Source of the DNA: Cytophaga hutchinsonii ATCC 33406
GTDB lineage: Bacteria > Bacteroidota > Bacteroidia > Cytophagales > Cytophagaceae
Reading direction: 5' to 3'
DNA length: 64,000 nucleotides
NCBI RefSeq assembly: GCF_000014145.1
Contig: NC_008255.1
Location: 3,984,001 to 4,048,000 of the forward strand
The translations under genes were made by a program, and so were the position numbers. This document shows positions 1-10,065 of this stretch, one piece after another. The notes under the pieces were generated by a model. It saw only the letters and a program-made list of their open reading frames with translations. It was not told the origin of the DNA and made no database searches. The first letter of the stretch is position 1. Each line of letters starts with the position of its first letter.

Positions 1-2828
1 GTCCACTCAATCGTTTGGCATACAGCATTTGTTGTGTATGTTTCTTCAGCACCGGGACAAATAACCGATACGGTGGTGATCACCGGAGCATTATTATTTT
101 TAACCGTAATCTGCTTACTTGTTGTATTTGTCTGCCCGCAGAAATTTGACGCGGTTAATTGTACCGTATATGTACTCGCTTGTGTATACAGATAATTTGG
201 GGCTACCTGCGTGGATTTTTGTCCGTTACCGAATACCCACTGATAGTTATAATTACCAATATTTGCAGTTGTATTTTCTGTTTGAATACGTTCATCCTTA
301 CATACACTTGCAGGGATTGTAAAGGATGGTGCAGGAATCACGTTTGCTAACGCAGGGTCTACGTGCGTTTCATAGGCACCGATATCAATGGTGTCTGCAA
401 AAATACGCGGCGTATTATCTAAGTCAGATAAAGAAATACCCAAGGCGTTATTCCCTTTGTTGATCAGCGGTGACTGGCAGGATAAGCGATAGTTGCCGGC
501 TGCAAAATCAACAAACTTCGGATTAGTATCATAAATTTTTGTGCCTGTTGCAAAGCCTCCTTCAACAACACTGTTTGTTACACTGATTAACGAAGGAATT
601 GCTACCGTAGGATAGTCCTTTAAGTTGATTGGCGCTTCCGTACCGTTCGCCCATAAGATTGAGTTTGCAATCACATTGGGAACTAAACCCGTGAATAAAC
701 CGGAGCCGGGAGCCTGATTTTTTACAAAGGTGCAGTTATAGAAATTAACTGCTTTTGTATTCGGTCCTCTCTTGATAATACCTTTGTTTGCTGCTGGTGA
801 AATATTATTATCAAAAAGTGTATTATACACATTCAATGTGCCGCCATCAATACCTAAAGATGATGTACCATTATTTGAAACATTTTTTTCGAAAATAGAT
901 TGTAAAATATTTGTTGTAGCTTCTGATCCCGAAGAGATGTATACCGTAGATGGGCCACCTGAGATATTTTCACTAAATAAACAATTGTTCACTACAGCAT
1001 CGTGGTATGTTGCACTATATATTTGTACTGTTAATGCCGCTGCTTGATTACTGTTTTCTGTATTAACAGTTGATAAAGATTGATTTTTCTTAAAGACGCA
1101 TTTGTTTATTTCAATCTTAGGACTTTGTACTAAAACCGCTCCTGTGCTATTACTTTTATTATTTGTAAACGTGCAATTTTCAATTTTTTGTGTTTCACTT
1201 CCAAATGCAACAGATACGATTGCACCTGCATTGCTAAAATAACTATTTATATCAAATGCTGTATTGTCATTATTGCTAAAGTCACATTTATTCAATGACA
1301 TGTTAGCTTGACTTTGATAAATTACACCTGCCTGATAATTTGTAACATTGTTTTCAAATATTGAATTTACAGCAGTAAAAACGCTTGCAGCATTTATTGT
1401 TATTATACCAAGATTCGGTCTGCTGCTACTCCATAAATACGTATTATCAGAAATTGTAGAATTGGAAATAAGAATTTGTCCTCTTACAGTTATTAAACTA
1501 GGATTTGTTGCTCCAGGCCTTATTGTATTATTCTGAAGAGAAGAATTTAGAATAGTTGTTTTTGCCGTGTCCGGGGTATATTGACTACGATTTATAAAAG
1601 GAATTGAATTGTTTTTATAGGTAACATTATCAATTTCAATATTACCCATATTGTAATTCATCAATGTGCAATCATTATTACTGGAACTTAAGTTTTCAAA
1701 AGTAGAATTTGTAATTTTTATATTTCCTTGATTGGTTCCAAACACATTTGAATTTCCAAATGAAATATTTGAAAATGTTACATGATCTAATTCCAGACTA
1801 CTGTTACCTACAATTATCTCATACGCATTTGTAGAATTTCTAAAAATAGTATTTGAAATTTTTACAGGTATTTCTGTAGTTGAAAAACCACCATTTCCAT
1901 AAAATAAAGTCGATCCGGAAAAGTTTTCGAAAACACAATCTTCAATAACTCGTGCTGCAGTCATAGTGGAGCCAGAAACTATATTATTCCTCGTTCCATT
2001 AAACGTACATCCTTTAAATCTCCATCCCCGACATTCATTATAGCTGAACATGGTTGAAGAGTTCTGGATATTAAAATTACAATTTACAATATCGAATTGC
2101 GCATTACTACAGTATAAAATTGTTGAATTTGAACTTGTATACTCAAATACAGTACTTGTAAATTTAACTATGGAATAATCTATTAGTGGATCTGTTCCTA
2201 AAGCAGATGTTGAACTATTTATTGGGCTAGTTCCTACATTTTTAAAGGAAGAGTTTGAAACAGTTAAATCTGTACTGTGCTCTAAAACAAAAGGACTTGA
2301 GCCATCATAAAAATTGCAGTTATTAATTGTCAACTTATATCTATCGCCCGCCTGCAGATTGAATGAATTTGTATTTGAATCATAAAATCTTAAAATGCAA
2401 ACACCAAAAGCTGTTAAATCCAGCCCATCGAGTAATAATAATTTATTTGGCTTTAAATTAAACATGTTATAATTATTATTATTACCAAAACCTTTCAAAA
2501 TTGTTTTGTTCAATTCTATATTTCTTGCATAGATACTCGTCTCTGTTCCTGTAAACCCTCCATATATACTTATACTGTTATTAATTATATACCCGTTTAA
2601 GCCGGCATTAAATTCTGGTGCTACATACGTTCCCTTCGCAACCCAGATCTCATCTCCATCAACTGCTGCTGCAACAGCACCATCCAGTTTTTTGAAAGGT
2701 GTTGCCCAGGTATTACCGTTTTCGGTTGAGCCGGTATAACCTGCATTTACATAATACACGCGTGCCTGCAATGCATTTGAAAAAATCAATGCAAAAAACA
2801 ATATAGCGGTAGAAATGAACTGTTTCAT
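1..2828 (-). CDS. Secreted right-handed beta-helix protein with PKD domain (3' end beyond window)
   Basis: The reading frame opens with ATG at 2828 and is still open at base 1, so the C-terminus is missing. The first 22 or so residues form a signal peptide (MKQFIS..., cleavage near LQA/RVYY). A short motif follows that is typical of Bacteroidota surface proteins (YYVNAGYTG...GNTWATPFK). About 700 residues of degenerate repeats come next, with patterns such as 'NS.F.N' and 'I.NCTFTNN', as expected of a parallel beta-helix of the pectate-lyase or polymorphic outer-membrane-protein fold. A C-terminal part (YQWVFGNG...YTYTVQLTASN, near residues 850-900) looks like a PKD domain. I expect a type IX sorting domain beyond the window, but this is inference. 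It lies 93 bases after the fibronectin-like gene and is probably the third gene of one leftward operon. The substrate is unknown; adhesion or carbohydrate binding are possible. Confidence 0.85.
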   Translation of the reverse strand, partial: MKQFISTAILFFALIFSNALQARVYYVNAGYTGSTENGNTWATPFKKLDGAVAAAVDGDEIWVAKGTYVAPEFNAGLNGYIINNSISIYGGFTGTETSIYARNIELNKTILKGFGNNNNYNMFNLKPNKLLLLDGLDLTAFGVCILRFYDSNTNSFNLQAGDRYKLTINNCNFYDGSSPFVLEHSTDLTVSNSSFKNVGTSPINSSTSALGTDPLIDYSIVKFTSTVFEYTSSNSTILYCSNAQFDIVNCNFNIQNSSTMFSYNECRGWRFKGCTFNGTRNNIVSGSTMTAARVIEDCVFENFSGSTLFYGNGGFSTTEIPVKISNTIFRNSTNAYEIIVGNSSLELDHVTFSNISFGNSNVFGTNQGNIKITNSTFENLSSSNNDCTLMNYNMGNIEIDNVTYKNNSIPFINRSQYTPDTAKTTILNSSLQNNTIRPGATNPSLITVRGQILISNSTISDNTYLWSSSRPNLGIITINAASVFTAVNSIFENNVTNYQAGVIYQSQANMSLNKCDFSNNDNTAFDINSYFSNAGAIVSVAFGSETQKIENCTFTNNKSNSTGAVLVQSPKIEINKCVFKKNQSLSTVNTENSNQAAALTVQIYSATYHDAVVNNCLFSENISGGPSTVYISSGSEATTNILQSIFEKNVSNNGTSSLGIDGGTLNVYNTLFDNNISPAANKGIIKRGPNTKAVNFYNCTFVKNQAPGSGLFTGLVPNVIANSILWANGTEAPINLKDYPTVAIPSLISVTNSVVEGGFATGTKIYDTNPKFVDFAAGNYRLSCQSPLINKGNNALGISLSDLDNTPRIFADTIDIGAYETHVDPALANVIPAPSFTIPASVCKDERIQTENTTANIGNYNYQWVFGNGQKSTQVAPNYLYTQASTYTVQLTASNFCGQTNTTSKQITVKNNNAPVITTVSVICPGAEETYTTNAVCQTIEW

Positions 2829-2921
2829 TTTTCTATGGTTAACGTATTTTTAAATAAAATCTGCTGTGCCTGTGTACACCATATTTTTGATGGGCTTCCG
2901 TGCACGGTCGTTTTTATGTTT

Positions 2922-4985
2922 TTAATATTTTATTTTAATCACTACACTCATTACAGATTCTCTGCCATCGGGCAGTTCAGCGATAATGGCATACGTATAT
3001 TCGGTATTGGTTGTTAGCCAGGTATCATAAAATTCGCGTTTGGTGCCTTTTACAAATTCATAGGTCTCTACCTGTTGCCCATTTTGCGAACGCATAATTT
3101 TAAAACCTGTTGCCTGTTTGTTAAAGTCCCACGTGAGCTTGATCATTTTATTGGGGCGGCTTGCAACTGCTTTAATGTTTGTAACCTGCGGGAACGGATC
3201 TTTTTCAGGCTGTTGTATACGGATCACCTGTTCTTCAGGGGAGCGTAAACCCGATGAATCTTCTGCGACTAATTTGTATTCATACCACACATCTGTTTGT
3301 GTGAGGGTATCACGAATGGATGTAATTTTTAAACTGTCGCCGCCCAACCGTACAAATTGCTGCCATTGAAATTCAAATTCGGATTTCTTATAGAGATATT
3401 GATACTTTACATCATCCGACGAACTCGGCGACCATGTTAATGTAATGCCGGAATAACCCGTTTTAAAATCTTTAAACACGGCATTGGTAGGCGGTACTTT
3501 ATCCGGCAGCAGTACTTCAACATACTGTGATTGGCGGGACGCATTAAACACTTCATCGATTGCAACTACAGCATAATATATTTTTTTCCAGCCGGAGTTA
3601 ACATCAACCTTATCAATATAGACCGTGTCTTTATAAGTAGAATCTGTGATACGCGTTGGCTCCTTGTGTTTGTAGAAGGTTCTGAAAATACGATACCCAT
3701 ACATATCCGCTTCTTTATTTTTTTTCCAGATCAGGGTTACCACACCGTTTGTATCGCAGATACCTGACACTACAATGGGTTTTGACGGCGGAACTGAATC
3801 CACTAAAAAACCATCCTTTAAAAGCGAGCAGGTTGAATCTCCCGTATACCCATAAGCGCAGACTCTGTAATAATTGAAGGTAGGCTTATTGAGACGGGCA
3901 TCCGTATAGGTATATGTTTTTGGCGAAATCGGTTTGTCATTCAGTTTCTTCATTACATCGTTTTGCGTTTTTGCTGTCCAGACAGAAAATGATGCAACAT
4001 TTTCTTTATCTACCGGGTTTACTTCCCATTCCAGATCAATACGTATGTTATCTTTTGAAGAAGCTTTACTGATATTCGGCGCATATTGTATAAAGGTTAC
4101 AGCTTTAACCGTTAGTATTTCACTGAATGCACTTGTCTGTTCAAAGGCATTAATCCCTTTTACTTTGTAATAATATGTTTTATTCATTTCGGGAAATGAA
4201 TCGATGAACACCATTCTTTTTTCATCTACTGTAAGTCCCAGTTCTCCCAGATAAGGATTGTTATTTACTTTTTCATAGGTGCCGTTTTTAGATAATGAAC
4301 GGTATACATCATACGCAAAGTAACCGGAATACTTTGGCTGCAGCCAGTACAATTCAACAGACTTATTTACAACATAAAAATCGAAGCCCATTACGTTAGG
4401 CAATGCCACGGGTTGATTCATTGTAACAACCTCGGACCCTTTTATTTTTTTTGCAGTATTAACCGTTACTTCATACAAATAGGTTTTACCGGGTAAGGCT
4501 GTTTTATCTTCGTAGAATAAACCCATCGCTTCTGATGATTTATTTTTTAACAGGTTTGCCAATAAAGACATTACATATACATATTCCTTCTGGCCCTGTA
4601 TTTCTGCGGCATTCGAAGTAGAGGTTCCCGGCTGTGCGTTTTCCTGAAGAAGCCTGCCTGCAATCAGTATTTTCGCATTATTTAATTCCGGATTCGTCTT
4701 TGCTTCATTGGTTATACGCTCGTTGGACCACGGTTTAATTGCTTCAGATGTTAACAGTGTTGTTGTAATTACTTTCCATTTGCCGTCTTTTAACTGAACT
4801 TCTGAACGCTGTATGTTATAACCCACACGCGTTCCCTCCATCCACAGATTATAGTTTGATGGGAGCCATTTTAACAGTACGCCTGTTGAGCTAACCTGCG
4901 TAACCAAACCAAGGGTATCTGCTTTTTGAGCAAAGGTTAACTGCGTTATAAATAAGCTTAAGAATAAGAATATATTTTTTTTCAT
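2922..4985 (-). CDS. Secreted protein with about five fibronectin type III-like domains
   Basis: I chose ATG at 4985 because it begins a clean signal peptide (MKKNIFLFLSLF...LTFA, cut before QKAD) and sits one base after the stop of the upstream gene. A start at 5018 would put a charged, cysteine-containing tail before the signal. The mature protein has about 665 residues. After an N-terminal region of about 180 residues come roughly five repeats of 90-100 residues, near 200-295, 310-400, 402-500, 500-597 and 598-687. Each has the fibronectin III pattern of a tryptophan in strand B (ELYWLQP, DLEWEV, TLIWKKN, TLTWSPS, KLTWDF) and a Y.Y.V/I pattern in strand F. No catalytic motif is visible and no type IX sorting domain is obvious at the C-terminus (it ends in VIKIKY). 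It probably mediates binding or assembly with the giant protein encoded upstream. Confidence 0.85.
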   Translation of the reverse strand: MKKNIFLFLSLFITQLTFAQKADTLGLVTQVSSTGVLLKWLPSNYNLWMEGTRVGYNIQRSEVQLKDGKWKVITTTLLTSEAIKPWSNERITNEAKTNPELNNAKILIAGRLLQENAQPGTSTSNAAEIQGQKEYVYVMSLLANLLKNKSSEAMGLFYEDKTALPGKTYLYEVTVNTAKKIKGSEVVTMNQPVALPNVMGFDFYVVNKSVELYWLQPKYSGYFAYDVYRSLSKNGTYEKVNNNPYLGELGLTVDEKRMVFIDSFPEMNKTYYYKVKGINAFEQTSAFSEILTVKAVTFIQYAPNISKASSKDNIRIDLEWEVNPVDKENVASFSVWTAKTQNDVMKKLNDKPISPKTYTYTDARLNKPTFNYYRVCAYGYTGDSTCSLLKDGFLVDSVPPSKPIVVSGICDTNGVVTLIWKKNKEADMYGYRIFRTFYKHKEPTRITDSTYKDTVYIDKVDVNSGWKKIYYAVVAIDEVFNASRQSQYVEVLLPDKVPPTNAVFKDFKTGYSGITLTWSPSSSDDVKYQYLYKKSEFEFQWQQFVRLGGDSLKITSIRDTLTQTDVWYEYKLVAEDSSGLRSPEEQVIRIQQPEKDPFPQVTNIKAVASRPNKMIKLTWDFNKQATGFKIMRSQNGQQVETYEFVKGTKREFYDTWLTTNTEYTYAIIAELPDGRESVMSVVIKIKY

Positions 4986-4986
4986 T

Positions 4987-7900
4987 TTACTGCAAAATAA
5001 CAGACGCCGGTAAATCAAAGCCTACCATAACTTCAGATGTTTTTATTTCTTTACCAGGCAGGTAGTAGCCCATTTTGTAATAATATTTTCCTTTCGGGAA
5101 GGTTGCTGCACTGCTGCCAGTAGCATTGCACGCATTTATATCATTCTGCACGGCACAGGATATAGCGGTCACTTTACCACTGTGATTTTGTTTCTGCAGT
5201 TCACTGAATACATTGTACTGCACATACATTTTGCTGTTGTAATAACTATATCCTACACTATCCGGCATATGAACTCCCGCAGGAATTGTAAAGCCTGTTG
5301 AAAAATCTGCACCAACGGCGCGTACAAATTTGTTCGATATTTTTACACCGCCTACAACCACACCAAATGTTTCCATCGTTGAAAACTCTTCTGCCGTATT
5401 TGCTGTAAGATCTTTGTTGTTTGGTGTTAATACATGAACAACATTGTTGCCGGAAACAGTAACTTCAGAAATATTGTAGTAGGCCATTTTATCTGCAAAG
5501 CTTCCGAACCTGCTTGCCGTAAAGGCATATTCCAGGATAACGGAATCTTCCGCAGCCTTTGCATATGTACCTAAGCTGATGGTTTTGTCATCCGTATCTT
5601 TAATATCTCTTGTCTGATCAACAAGCTCTGCTTTCATAAGCTTAAGTGTATATCCTTTACCATTCTGCAGAGAAGCATTTGGAATCGGGTAGGTAAACTG
5701 ATCTACAGAAGACTGATTGTTTACCGTAACATTGGTAACACGTGCCACCTCTTCACCTCCTGTATAAAACACCACGTGATAGGCAAAATTAGGCTGCAGC
5801 TTCATTGGTTTTACAGGCAGCGTAAGCAAACGTATATAACCCTGGTTGCTTTCATTCCTGTAATAATTTTCCATACCCGGCATTGGGTATGCATATTGTA
5901 CGTTTGCAACAGGTATTGAAACAGGTTCCATTTTCGTTTTGAAAATAGTTGTATCCTTTTCAATCTTATCTGTATTCTGCCAGCCGCCGCCTTTGTTAAA
6001 CTGCAGCCTTACGGAAACAATTGCTTCCACATAGGTGTTTTCAGGATACGATATTTTAGGAACCAAGGTAAGCTGTGTTTTAGCGGAATTCCATTTTAAA
6101 TCACATGGTATCACTGCAGCTCCGGCATGAACAACAATATCCTGTTGTTCTACCATACCTCTGTACTGAACCTTTTTATCTTTATCCGTTTCATCCGCCA
6201 GTTCAAACGTGAACTTTTCGATTGGTTTTGTAAAGTCAACAACAATATTCTGTGTAACCTGTACATTTATAGAACCCGTTACTGGTGTGATTGCTTCAAT
6301 GAATACAATGTTTTTATCCATTTCTTCTTTCACACATTCTTCACCAAACGTAGCTTTCGCACTGATAGAACCACCAAAGGATAATATTTTAAATTCAGCG
6401 CTAACCGTTCCCGTTACATAACTTGGTCTGGGCAGCTGTGCAAAAACGTACGCTGAGATTGAGGCTGATACTAATGTAATATTATCACTGAGCGGGCCGC
6501 ACTTATATGAACAACCTACTTCCATGCCTCCTGTAATAAAGGCCTGACCGGTAGCATACCAGTTATTAATACCACGTTCCTTACCTTCCTTACAATATAC
6601 AGGTTCGGCTGTTTGTGTAATCAGGATATCAAAACCGGCAGCCAGCCAAAGTTTTGCGTACGGATCAACATCACAACCAAAAATACTTGCTGAACCTTTA
6701 AAACCACCTTCCAGACTTACGCGTGCACCAAAAGATAAACCGGCCCCTGTTTCCATGGCGTTATAATCTATCGGCGGCGTACCAAATTGCGCAGGCAACG
6801 GCATTATAGGCGGACTTGGTAATTTATTACCCGCGCAGAAATACGCCTGGCATTCAAATAAGTTTAATACATTAATGGCTATAGGATCTGCCGGAATACC
6901 CATGTACACATATTTTTCAGTCGGCGAGAACATAACTGCAATGTGGCCGGCTTTATCCATGGCACCGCCGCCTTTTACTACATTTACTACATTTATAAAT
7001 ACATCAAAATCACCCGTAAATGTTTCTGTCGGGAATACGTATTGTGTAAACCATTTTACACGCACCGAACCCTTAGTTGGAGTTTCCTCTTTCGGCACCT
7101 CCGCTTTTGTTTGTTCTTTGTTCGCGCTTATTTCATCAACCTTTACTACCGACATCGCCGTTTTTAATTTATCTGCACCCGGTACATTTACCGGCGGTGT
7201 AAATATGGTTACATCACCAAAAAACGCGAGCATATTCACACCACCGCTTTTATTGAATTCTATACCAAAGGTGATCTTTCCATTAAATACAGCATCTGTT
7301 GGTACAGACTGCAATCCTATACCAGCCAATAAACCCAGGTGAATGGAATGCTTTGGTATGTATGTTAAACCGGAAGTTGTGTTACACTTAACCTGCGTGG
7401 GCTTGGGCAGCGGCACACCTACCTGCTGCATTTCCATATGGTGATACAGACCTCCGTTGAAACCATTTATACCAACCATTGGTGCTACCGGTATAACCGG
7501 GAACGTAACACCGGCATCTACAAACCAGTAACGGTATGATGCGTCATCTTCGTTAATCAATGTGGCCTCATTTATCGGAACATTAATGTCTGGTGTGTAT
7601 TGCATCGTGCGCCCAAAAATTGCCGCAACCTCAATCTTTAATTTATCCTTCATTAAGGATAATGCTATCTTGCCGCAGAAACCTGTTCCGTATAAAGAAT
7701 CATTTCTGAATGTTGTTAACTCACCATGCAGCTTAAAGGCATCGTTATTTACATCAATAACAATTTTGTCTAAGCTGAAATCATCGTATTCCCATTTCTT
7801 TGTAACAGCGTCACGCTTTGTCCAGATGGTAAATGTGGCAGCCCCTCCAAACCCGGAGCCCCCGCTTTGCGAGTCGCCGGTTTTTTGTAATTGTACCTGT

Positions 7901-9636
7901 AAAGAAATTTGTATGCCCATGCGTTGACCGCCGGCTTCTTTAATTAAATTGATGGTGTCAATTGATACGGGAAAGTTTGACATTGTTTGGCCGCCGGTAG
8001 ACATTTTACAATATCCGCCATGTGCTCTGTCAATATCAATATAGGGCGCTTGCGTAGATATAATCAACCGCTGAAACACAACTCCAAAACCCGCAGCTGG
8101 TTTTTCTTTTGCTGCCGCAGCAGTATCTGCCGGAGTCGCCGCCTTTTTCTTCGGCATTAATGTAAGTGAACCATCTATATTTACAGAAGGTGTAAACTGA
8201 CCTGCCGCGTAATTAAATGAAATCAACGCATCGTTAATTTGCATTTTTGCAAGACCAAACGCCTGTACATTAATTAAACCACCTGTACCTGTTCTGCTCA
8301 GAAGCACTGAACCGGCATACTTCATATCGTTATCTGCAATATTCTTTGAGACAAGCAAACTAAAACCAACCTGGTTTTCTCTTCCCTTTTTAGAAACAGG
8401 CAACGTAATACCTCCGGAAATACTTGCCGAAGAAAGACAGCTCGCAATCATATTGAAGCTGAGCTTATCAATAGAATACTCCCAGCCTTTTATTGTACCA
8501 TCATAAAAGGGGGTATTGTTTTTACCTTCCGCCTTTGATAAGCCGGTTACCCCATTGCCATCAATTATAATGTTAGAAGCCGTGATCACAATTATTTCAT
8601 CCGGACTTTTTTCTTTAAATGCTTTTGGTATGTCAATCACTAAGGAATCAATATAAATACCTTTCCATTGTAACCCATCGAGATTATAATTTCCGGCTCC
8701 TGATGTATCTGCAGTTAAGTTTTTTGTACGGATTAATGCAATTGAATCCTTATACCATTGTGGTAATTTAAAAGCAGGTGCATTTTTCAGTTCACTGTGA
8801 TCAAGCGTGAAACTGGGCATGTAACATTTAAACCCCGGCAAACTTGTAAACTCAAAGGAAGGTATGTCTTTAAAATCAACAACAAAATTAGAAAGCTTGG
8901 CAGCTCCCTGAAGATAAAATTTTAACGAAACCGGATTTTTAGTTTTAGAATTATCTACGATTGTTTTCTTATCAAAATTTACCGAACCTGCCAGTGTTAC
9001 ATCTTTGAAACCTTTACAGTTAAAGGTTATAAAACAACATTCTTCTGTAGTGCCTGGTTTAAAACCAACACCTGTACTGCCCGCGCCAAGCAAATTGGTC
9101 AAGCCCTTAAATTCAATATTATATCCCCGTCCGATCTGAAGAGAATCTGTTACCAGCAAATACAAACGCAAGTCGCCTGCAAACCCCCCTGAACGGCTAT
9201 AGGGAACTTTATCAGCTAAAAAATAGAGCGTGGTTTTTGAAGAAAGTGTTACTTTCATAAACACCTCTGCATACATGCCATCCGGTGTCATAAAAACCTT
9301 ATTAATTACAAGCGCATAATTCCGGTCACCGTCGTTTGGAAGGACACCTATCGGAAATTTAAATTCCTTCCCGTCAATAAGCGATTTATATAGGTTGTTT
9401 TCTTTTACCGTATTTATAACGTTTTTAATTTCTTCCACTTTTGCCTGCGCACCTTGTACTACAGTTTCTACCGAACTTAAGGTATTCTGAACGGTTGACA
9501 AGGTATTTAACTGTGCAAGTGAGGTTTTTGAAAATAAGCCTGCTATTAAAAATATCGAAATTTTTATAACAACTACGAACTTGTTCTTTGGGGTAAAAAA
9601 ACAACAGATTCGCTTTAACGAGCCAATAAAATCCAT
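4987..9636 (-). CDS. Giant (1549 aa) secreted protein of unknown function
   Basis: The N-terminus carries a long basic region and a hydrophobic stretch ending in TSLAQ (residues about 20-42), consistent with a signal peptide. The next 60 residues look helical. The bulk is beta-rich, with many alternating G, T and hydrophobic residues resembling outer-membrane or surface repeat proteins. Near residues 1105-1215 the sequence (ITPVTGSINV...IVVDFTKPIE...TLVPKISYPENTYV) resembles a Big_5-type Ig-like domain. An Ala/Pro/Lys stretch near residues 485-500 looks like a linker. I recognise no enzyme motif. It is the first gene of a tight leftward cluster: its stop lies one base before the start of the fibronectin-like gene. 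A -7 promoter box is visible about 70 bases upstream. Cell-surface or gliding-related roles are possible but not shown. Confidence 0.8.
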   Translation of the reverse strand: MDFIGSLKRICCFFTPKNKFVVVIKISIFLIAGLFSKTSLAQLNTLSTVQNTLSSVETVVQGAQAKVEEIKNVINTVKENNLYKSLIDGKEFKFPIGVLPNDGDRNYALVINKVFMTPDGMYAEVFMKVTLSSKTTLYFLADKVPYSRSGGFAGDLRLYLLVTDSLQIGRGYNIEFKGLTNLLGAGSTGVGFKPGTTEECCFITFNCKGFKDVTLAGSVNFDKKTIVDNSKTKNPVSLKFYLQGAAKLSNFVVDFKDIPSFEFTSLPGFKCYMPSFTLDHSELKNAPAFKLPQWYKDSIALIRTKNLTADTSGAGNYNLDGLQWKGIYIDSLVIDIPKAFKEKSPDEIIVITASNIIIDGNGVTGLSKAEGKNNTPFYDGTIKGWEYSIDKLSFNMIASCLSSASISGGITLPVSKKGRENQVGFSLLVSKNIADNDMKYAGSVLLSRTGTGGLINVQAFGLAKMQINDALISFNYAAGQFTPSVNIDGSLTLMPKKKAATPADTAAAAKEKPAAGFGVVFQRLIISTQAPYIDIDRAHGGYCKMSTGGQTMSNFPVSIDTINLIKEAGGQRMGIQISLQVQLQKTGDSQSGGSGFGGAATFTIWTKRDAVTKKWEYDDFSLDKIVIDVNNDAFKLHGELTTFRNDSLYGTGFCGKIALSLMKDKLKIEVAAIFGRTMQYTPDINVPINEATLINEDDASYRYWFVDAGVTFPVIPVAPMVGINGFNGGLYHHMEMQQVGVPLPKPTQVKCNTTSGLTYIPKHSIHLGLLAGIGLQSVPTDAVFNGKITFGIEFNKSGGVNMLAFFGDVTIFTPPVNVPGADKLKTAMSVVKVDEISANKEQTKAEVPKEETPTKGSVRVKWFTQYVFPTETFTGDFDVFINVVNVVKGGGAMDKAGHIAVMFSPTEKYVYMGIPADPIAINVLNLFECQAYFCAGNKLPSPPIMPLPAQFGTPPIDYNAMETGAGLSFGARVSLEGGFKGSASIFGCDVDPYAKLWLAAGFDILITQTAEPVYCKEGKERGINNWYATGQAFITGGMEVGCSYKCGPLSDNITLVSASISAYVFAQLPRPSYVTGTVSAEFKILSFGGSISAKATFGEECVKEEMDKNIVFIEAITPVTGSINVQVTQNIVVDFTKPIEKFTFELADETDKDKKVQYRGMVEQQDIVVHAGAAVIPCDLKWNSAKTQLTLVPKISYPENTYVEAIVSVRLQFNKGGGWQNTDKIEKDTTIFKTKMEPVSIPVANVQYAYPMPGMENYYRNESNQGYIRLLTLPVKPMKLQPNFAYHVVFYTGGEEVARVTNVTVNNQSSVDQFTYPIPNASLQNGKGYTLKLMKAELVDQTRDIKDTDDKTISLGTYAKAAEDSVILEYAFTASRFGSFADKMAYYNISEVTVSGNNVVHVLTPNNKDLTANTAEEFSTMETFGVVVGGVKISNKFVRAVGADFSTGFTIPAGVHMPDSVGYSYYNSKMYVQYNVFSELQKQNHSGKVTAISCAVQNDINACNATGSSAATFPKGKYYYKMGYYLPGKEIKTSEVMVGFDLPASVILQ

Positions 9637-9708
9637 TATGTACTTTTTAATAGAATAAAGAATGGGATGGGTAAGTCCCGGATAAAACTATTTTTATAAT
9701 CTTATGCA

Positions 9709-9716
9709 CAAATGTA
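9709..9716 (-). promoter_or_regulatory. Bacteroidota -7 box for the giant-protein gene
   Basis: On the minus strand the bases read TACATTTG, an exact match to the Bacteroidota TAnnTTTG element. No well-spaced TTG (-33) is visible. It would give a leader of about 65 bases for the gene starting at 9636. Confidence 0.4.
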
Positions 9717-10033
9717 CCATTAATTATATATATAACTATACAGATAGTACAAATTTTTATCTTGAAATATTCATAATTATCAAGGAAATTTTATAATTAA
9801 TTTAAAAAATGTCTTCTAATTAATTATTTTTATATTTTTTTAGAATAAAAGTTCTTCCAAAATTTTAGTAAATTTTTTGTGTGACGAGTCAACTTTCTGG
9901 TAAGGTTTAGCCTATAACTGTCATTGTTTAGTACAATTTAACTGTTGGTTCTTTTTCTCGGGCTTCTTGCATTTTATCTATAACATAAACCATTCATAAT
10001 CTCAAAAACCTATCATTCCGCCTAATTTTATTG

Positions 10034-10041
10034 TATTTTTG
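10034..10041 (+). promoter_or_regulatory. Bacteroidota -7 box for mfd
   Basis: TATTTTTG matches TAnnTTTG exactly and ends 24 bases before the mfd start codon. A -33 TTG at the usual distance is absent. Confidence 0.45.
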
Positions 10042-10065
10042 TATGATTACGAACCGTTTTGAATT

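Larger units (their letters stand above)
9637..10065. other. A+T-rich divergent intergenic region
   Basis: These 429 bases separate the leftward secreted-protein cluster from mfd. Apart from one promoter box for each direction (9709-9716 and 10034-10041) I see no gene, RNA or strong hairpin. The central part (9720-9850) is almost pure A+T. Confidence 0.6.

Noticed and set aside
3118-3369. Rightward open frames opposite the secreted-protein genes (3118-9600)
   Set aside because: They lie fully antisense to long well-supported genes and have no homology or promoter.
6875-7342. 155-codon rightward frame inside the giant gene
   Set aside because: It is a complement shadow of a Pro/Thr/Val-rich part of the real protein.
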